The notes under the pieces were generated by a model that saw only the letters and a list, made by a program, of their open reading frames with translations, was not told where the DNA came from and ran no database searches. A DNA stretch of 32,163 nt from JALGWA01 sp964604955 (GTDB lineage Bacteria; Arandabacterota; Arandabacteria; Arandabacterales; JALGWA01): the NCBI GenBank assembly GCA_964604955.1, contig CAZSBE010000025.1, positions 1 to 32,163 of the forward strand, read 5' to 3'. The position numbers and the translations under genes are program-made. Position 1 is the first letter of the stretch. Every line of letters begins with the position of its first letter. Positions 29,070 through 32,163 of this stretch are shown in pieces.

Positions 29070-31586
29070 ATGCGAATATCCGATCTCATAAGCCAGTCTT
29101 TCAGGGCCATAACCAGGCATAAGAAGCGGAATGCCCTTTCCACATTCGGCATAGCCTGGGGCGTGGCGGCCGTCCTCATCCTCGCGGGCTGGGGCGTGGG
29201 CATCCGCGACCTCATCCGGGGCAGCATGACGGACCTCGGAGACAACATCATCTTCGCCTTCCCCGGCCATACGTCCGTGGGTGTGGGCGGGTACCGGGCG
29301 GGCAGACCCGTTCTCATCTATCCCGAGGATATCGAAGTCATCAAGGCGTATGCGTCCAAGCTCAAGCTCGTTATGGCGGTCGACGACTTCACGCTGTCCG
29401 TCTCATACGGCACTGAGTCCGAGGACCGGACCATAAGAGGCGTCCACCCCGATTCCAAGACCCTCCGCAATCTCCAGCCCGAGAAGGGCAGGTTCATAAC
29501 GCCCGACGACATGGAGTACCGGAGGCGGGTTTGCTACCTCGGGCAGGCCGTCGCCGAAGAGATATTCGGAGAGGACGCGGACCCTCTGGATCAGGAGATC
29601 CGCATAGGAGGAGTGAGGTTCACCGTAATCGGGGTGCTGCACGATAAGTCCAGGCAGGGCGCAAATGTCGGGGAGCGGGATGAGGACTGCGTGTTCATAC
29701 CCTTCACCACCGGGCGAAGTCTCTTCGCGGGCAGACGGCCGGTCTCCTGGGTTCAGGCGCGGGCGTTCAATCCCGACCAGAGCGAGGAAGCCGGAGAGCA
29801 GATAAGGGCCGCCCTGGGGGCCAAGTACCATTTCTCTCCGGATGACGAAGAGGCGCTCTTCATCCTTCCCATGACTCGCTTCACCAAGATGATAGACACA
29901 TTCACGGCGGCCCTGGCCATCTTCGTCGCCGCGGTGGGAGTCGTTACGCTGGCAATCGGCGGGATCGGGGTGATGAACATCATGCTGGTGTCCGTGCACG
30001 AGCGCATATCCGAGATCGGAGTGCGCCGCGCGGTCGGCGGAACCCGGAGATGGATAATGGCCCAGTTCCTCACCGAGACGGCGATGCTCACGCTGATGGC
30101 CGGACTCATCGGCCTCGCCTTCGGCATGCTCGTCCTGTTCGCGCTCTCGAAAATCCCCGTGGAGGACTTCCCCGTACCCGTGATGTCCTGGGGCGTGACA
30201 CTTACCGCCATAGTCATCATGATAGCGACCGCCTTCATATCGGGAATAACCCCGGCGAGACGCGCGGTGTCGATACAGCCCGTCCACGCCATAAAGGGCG
30301 GGACCAGCGCACTCGAGCCCGAATCCAGGGCGAAGCGGAGCGCGCTCCCCTTCCCCGGCGTCTTCGGCGAGGTCATTTCCCAGGCGGTGGATGATATCCG
30401 CTCGACCAAGGTCCGGGCCATGCTGACCGCCTTCGGCGTCTTCTGGGGCGTCGCCGCCGTGGCCCTCCTCTCCGGCTGGGGAATCGGGATGAAAGAGGGC
30501 TTCATCGAAAACATCAACCAGCTAGGCGGCCGCCGGACTTCCGTATACGGCAGGAGAATCGAGAGCGAAATCAGCGGGCTGCGGTCGGCCCGCCAGCTCC
30601 GCTTCACGCAGCAGGACATCGACGACCTCAGGGAGAACGCCTGGTTCATAGAGTACTTCGCGCCGGAGCTCTGGATGGGGTTCCCGGTGGTCGAGTACAG
30701 GGGAGAATCCAGGGCGGTCCACACTCTGGGCATAGAGCCGGATACCAGGATCATACGCAACTTCGAAGTCGCCGAGGGGCGCTTCATCAACGAACGCGAC
30801 CTCGCCGAGAAGCGAAAGGTCGCCTTCCTCGGGCACCGCGTCAAGCAGAGGCTCTTCGGGCCCGTCCCGGCTGTGGGCGAGAACATCCGTATCAAGGGCT
30901 ATGTTTTCAAGGTGGTGGGCGTCGCGGTCGAGAAAGGCGAGCAGAACTCCATACAGACCTCTCTGGACGACGACAAGATACTCGTGCCCTATACGACCGC
31001 GGACGGCCTCATGGACCAGGAGTGGCCGGACTTTCTAATGCTGCATCCCACCCTGTCGATGCCCTATGACGAGATCGAAGACAGGCTTGTCAAGATCATA
31101 CTCGACAACCACGGCATCAAGAGCGAGGAGGCCGTCGGCATATTCTCCGCGCTCGAGGTGCGGGAAGGTTTTTCCAAGGCCATGGACGCCCTGAGCATAT
31201 TCTTAGGGGGCGTCGGCATCGTCACGCTGCTCATCGGGAGCATCGGCGTGGCCAACGTGATGTTCGTATCGGTTTCCCAGCGTACGAGGGAAGTCGGCAT
31301 CAGGCGGGCCATCGGGGCGAGGCAGATTCACATCTTCACGCAGTTCCTCGCGGAGGCGGCCATCATATGCCTGGCGGGCGGCCTCCTGGGCGTACTGTTT
31401 GCGTTCCTAGTATCGGGCCTCATGGGCGTCCTGCCGCTTCCGGAGTTCTTCGCTTCGCCCAGGATAAATCCGTTCCTCGCGCTCATAATCTTGGGATGCA
31501 TCGTCGGGGCGGGAATACTCGCGGGGTTCGCACCCGCGAGGAAAGCCGCGAAGAGCAACGTCATCGAGAGTCTCCACTACGAGTAG
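29070..31586 (+). CDS. tandem-duplicated MacB/FtsX-type ABC permease
   Basis: The 838-residue membrane protein consists of two complete MacB_PCD-FtsX units end to end. Each starts with a helix preceded by a conserved lead-in (SQSFRAITRHKKRNALSTFG...WGVAAVLIL; SQAVDDIRSTKVRAMLTAFG...WGVAAVALL), carries a large periplasmic domain and ends with three helices containing the FtsX signature (IGVMNIMLVSVHERISEIGV; IGVANVMFVSVSQRTREVGI followed by RRAIGA). Eight membrane helices are expected, equivalent to a fused permease dimer. The family drives mechanotransmission in export with a MacA-type adaptor, encoded just upstream. I start it at ATG 29070; a GTG at 29061 is possible. No nucleotide-binding domain is fused or encoded next to it, so the ATPase must come from elsewhere. 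Confidence 0.88.
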   Translation: MRISDLISQSFRAITRHKKRNALSTFGIAWGVAAVLILAGWGVGIRDLIRGSMTDLGDNIIFAFPGHTSVGVGGYRAGRPVLIYPEDIEVIKAYASKLKLVMAVDDFTLSVSYGTESEDRTIRGVHPDSKTLRNLQPEKGRFITPDDMEYRRRVCYLGQAVAEEIFGEDADPLDQEIRIGGVRFTVIGVLHDKSRQGANVGERDEDCVFIPFTTGRSLFAGRRPVSWVQARAFNPDQSEEAGEQIRAALGAKYHFSPDDEEALFILPMTRFTKMIDTFTAALAIFVAAVGVVTLAIGGIGVMNIMLVSVHERISEIGVRRAVGGTRRWIMAQFLTETAMLTLMAGLIGLAFGMLVLFALSKIPVEDFPVPVMSWGVTLTAIVIMIATAFISGITPARRAVSIQPVHAIKGGTSALEPESRAKRSALPFPGVFGEVISQAVDDIRSTKVRAMLTAFGVFWGVAAVALLSGWGIGMKEGFIENINQLGGRRTSVYGRRIESEISGLRSARQLRFTQQDIDDLRENAWFIEYFAPELWMGFPVVEYRGESRAVHTLGIEPDTRIIRNFEVAEGRFINERDLAEKRKVAFLGHRVKQRLFGPVPAVGENIRIKGYVFKVVGVAVEKGEQNSIQTSLDDDKILVPYTTADGLMDQEWPDFLMLHPTLSMPYDEIEDRLVKIILDNHGIKSEEAVGIFSALEVREGFSKAMDALSIFLGGVGIVTLLIGSIGVANVMFVSVSQRTREVGIRRAIGARQIHIFTQFLAEAAIICLAGGLLGVLFAFLVSGLMGVLPLPEFFASPRINPFLALIILGCIVGAGILAGFAPARKAAKSNVIESLHYE

Positions 31587-31615
31587 CCAGAGGGCCGCCG
31601 CCACACGCGCCGCCG

Positions 31616-32026
31616 CTACTCCACTATCGCCTCGTAGGATATCGCAGCCTTGTCTTTCAGCATCACGGCAACCGAGCAGTACCTGTCCACCGAGAGGGCC
31701 ACGGCCTTGTCAGCCTGCTCCTGCGTAAGGCCTTCGCCTGAGATTCTGAAGATCATCTTGATGTCTTCGAAGTAGGACGGCTCTTTGTCCCGCCGCTTCG
31801 CCTCGACATCGATTACAAGTCTCTTGAGATCCACGCGCATTTTCTTGAGTATGATTGCGATATCCATGCCCGAGCAACTCGCGAGCGCCATTAAGACGGA
31901 CTCCATTGGACTGGGGTTCTTGCCCGAACCGCCGTATTTCACTCCCGTCTCGATCATGACGGCGGCGCCGGTTTCGTTCTCGGCTGCGAATCTCATATCG
32001 CCGTCCCAGGTCACTTTCACTTCCAC
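31616..32026 (-). CDS. OsmC/Ohr-family protein
   Basis: The 136-residue protein has the OsmC fold pattern: VKVTWDGDMRF, a central helix with SPMESVLMALASCSGMDIAI carrying the first active cysteine, LVIDVEAKRR, FRISGEGLTQEQADKAVALS and a second cysteine in RYCSVAVMLKD. OsmC/Ohr proteins reduce organic hydroperoxides with two reactive cysteines; the small cytoplasmic subgroup (YhfA-like) is less well defined. The start is taken as GTG 32026, 6 nt after AGGAGG; the adjacent GTG at 32029 is only 3 nt from it. It converges with the permease gene 29 nt away, with no clear terminator. Confidence 0.85.
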   Translation of the reverse strand: MEVKVTWDGDMRFAAENETGAAVMIETGVKYGGSGKNPSPMESVLMALASCSGMDIAIILKKMRVDLKRLVIDVEAKRRDKEPSYFEDIKMIFRISGEGLTQEQADKAVALSVDRYCSVAVMLKDKAAISYEAIVE

Positions 32027-32095
32027 CACTATCCTCCTCTCGCGGCCTCCCAACCGGGGGCCGAATCCTGCAGAACTCGCCCCGGTGCCCGTTCC

Positions 32096-32163
32096 TCATG
32101 CGCCGGGGACTTTCATTTTGACTGGAATTCCGGCGATAGGTTTCAGATTATGCTCACGGCAGA
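32096..32163 (-). CDS. possible C-terminus of an upstream gene
   Basis: The minus strand is open from the window edge to a TGA at 32096-32098. It ends in residues HNLKPIAGIPVKMKVPGA, whose composition looks like a genuine protein end. The stop lies 69 nt before the OsmC start. A GC-rich inverted repeat (CCCCGG/CCGGGG) follows. The fragment is only about 21 codons, so the family cannot be recognised. Confidence 0.3.
   Translation of the reverse strand, partial: CREHNLKPIAGIPVKMKVPGA

Noticed and set aside
1..32163. tRNA or rRNA genes
   Set aside because: Scanning by eye found no T-loop/anticodon arrangement or rRNA-like conserved stretch; a covariance-model search would be needed to exclude small RNAs.

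Overview
The window is a GC-rich stretch from a diderm (Gram-negative-type) uncultured bacterium. It carries type IV pilus secretin genes, two lipoproteins with lipobox signals, a periplasmic adaptor/permease pair and many conserved hypothetical families. A run of 10 Ns inside one gene points to a draft or metagenome assembly. I cannot assign a phylum from the sequence alone. Genes are tightly packed, and most transcription units have a recognisable sigma70-type promoter (TTGnnA / TATAAT-like, 16-18 nt apart) read by eye.

Layout. (1) 1-2604, +: the end of a pilus assembly operon (PilN tail, PilO, PilP-like, compact secretin). (2) 2798-3961, +: a lipoprotein with Fn3-like domains, preceded by a possible 27-codon leader ORF. 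(3) 4147-6026, -: an ATP-type PEP carboxykinase split by the assembly gap, with its own terminator and promoter. (4) 6027-6363: a divergent control region holding two identical 65-bp copies of a large hairpin between the pckA and flotillin promoters. (5) 6364-10124, +: a flotillin followed after 2 nt by a 783-residue fusion of a class I aminotransferase with an HPr-kinase/PEPCK-like domain whose P-loop lysine is replaced by arginine. (6) 10130-14457, -: a four-gene operon (NAT-type acyltransferase, DUF4416, TGS/uridine-kinase-like protein, unknown helical protein). (7) 14622-22329, +: a six-gene tricarboxylate operon (NADP-type isocitrate dehydrogenase-like enzyme, fused aconitase-family hydrolyase, two-subunit aconitase-family hydrolyase, fused citrate lyase gamma-beta, citrate lyase alpha). 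(8) 22371-25064, -: a lipoprotein with six carboxypeptidase-regulatory-like repeats, and a DEDDh exonuclease-WYL fusion. (9) 25225-26955, +: an ABC-class ATPase (PF09818 type), probably from a leaderless transcript. (10) 27059-31586, +: a secreted metallo-beta-lactamase-fold protein, a MacA-like adaptor and a tandem-duplicated MacB/FtsX permease. (11) 31616-32163, -: an OsmC-family protein and the tail of an upstream gene.

How the genes may work together (inference). Regions 3, 5 and 7 all touch oxaloacetate. Citrate lyase would make oxaloacetate plus acetate from citrate, an aspartate-type aminotransferase interconverts aspartate and oxaloacetate, and PEP carboxykinase converts oxaloacetate to PEP. 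Read in reverse, the isocitrate dehydrogenase, aconitase and citrate lyase genes form the complete citrate branch of a reductive TCA route using citrate lyase rather than ATP-citrate lyase.

The most unusual signals are the aminotransferase-HprK-like fusion paired with flotillin, the self-contained citrate operon with fused subunits and three tandem intercistronic hairpins, the twin hairpins at 6132-6275, and a dispersed 24-25 bp repeat (core AGACCTGACCCC) at gene boundaries, one copy of which supplies a likely -35 element.
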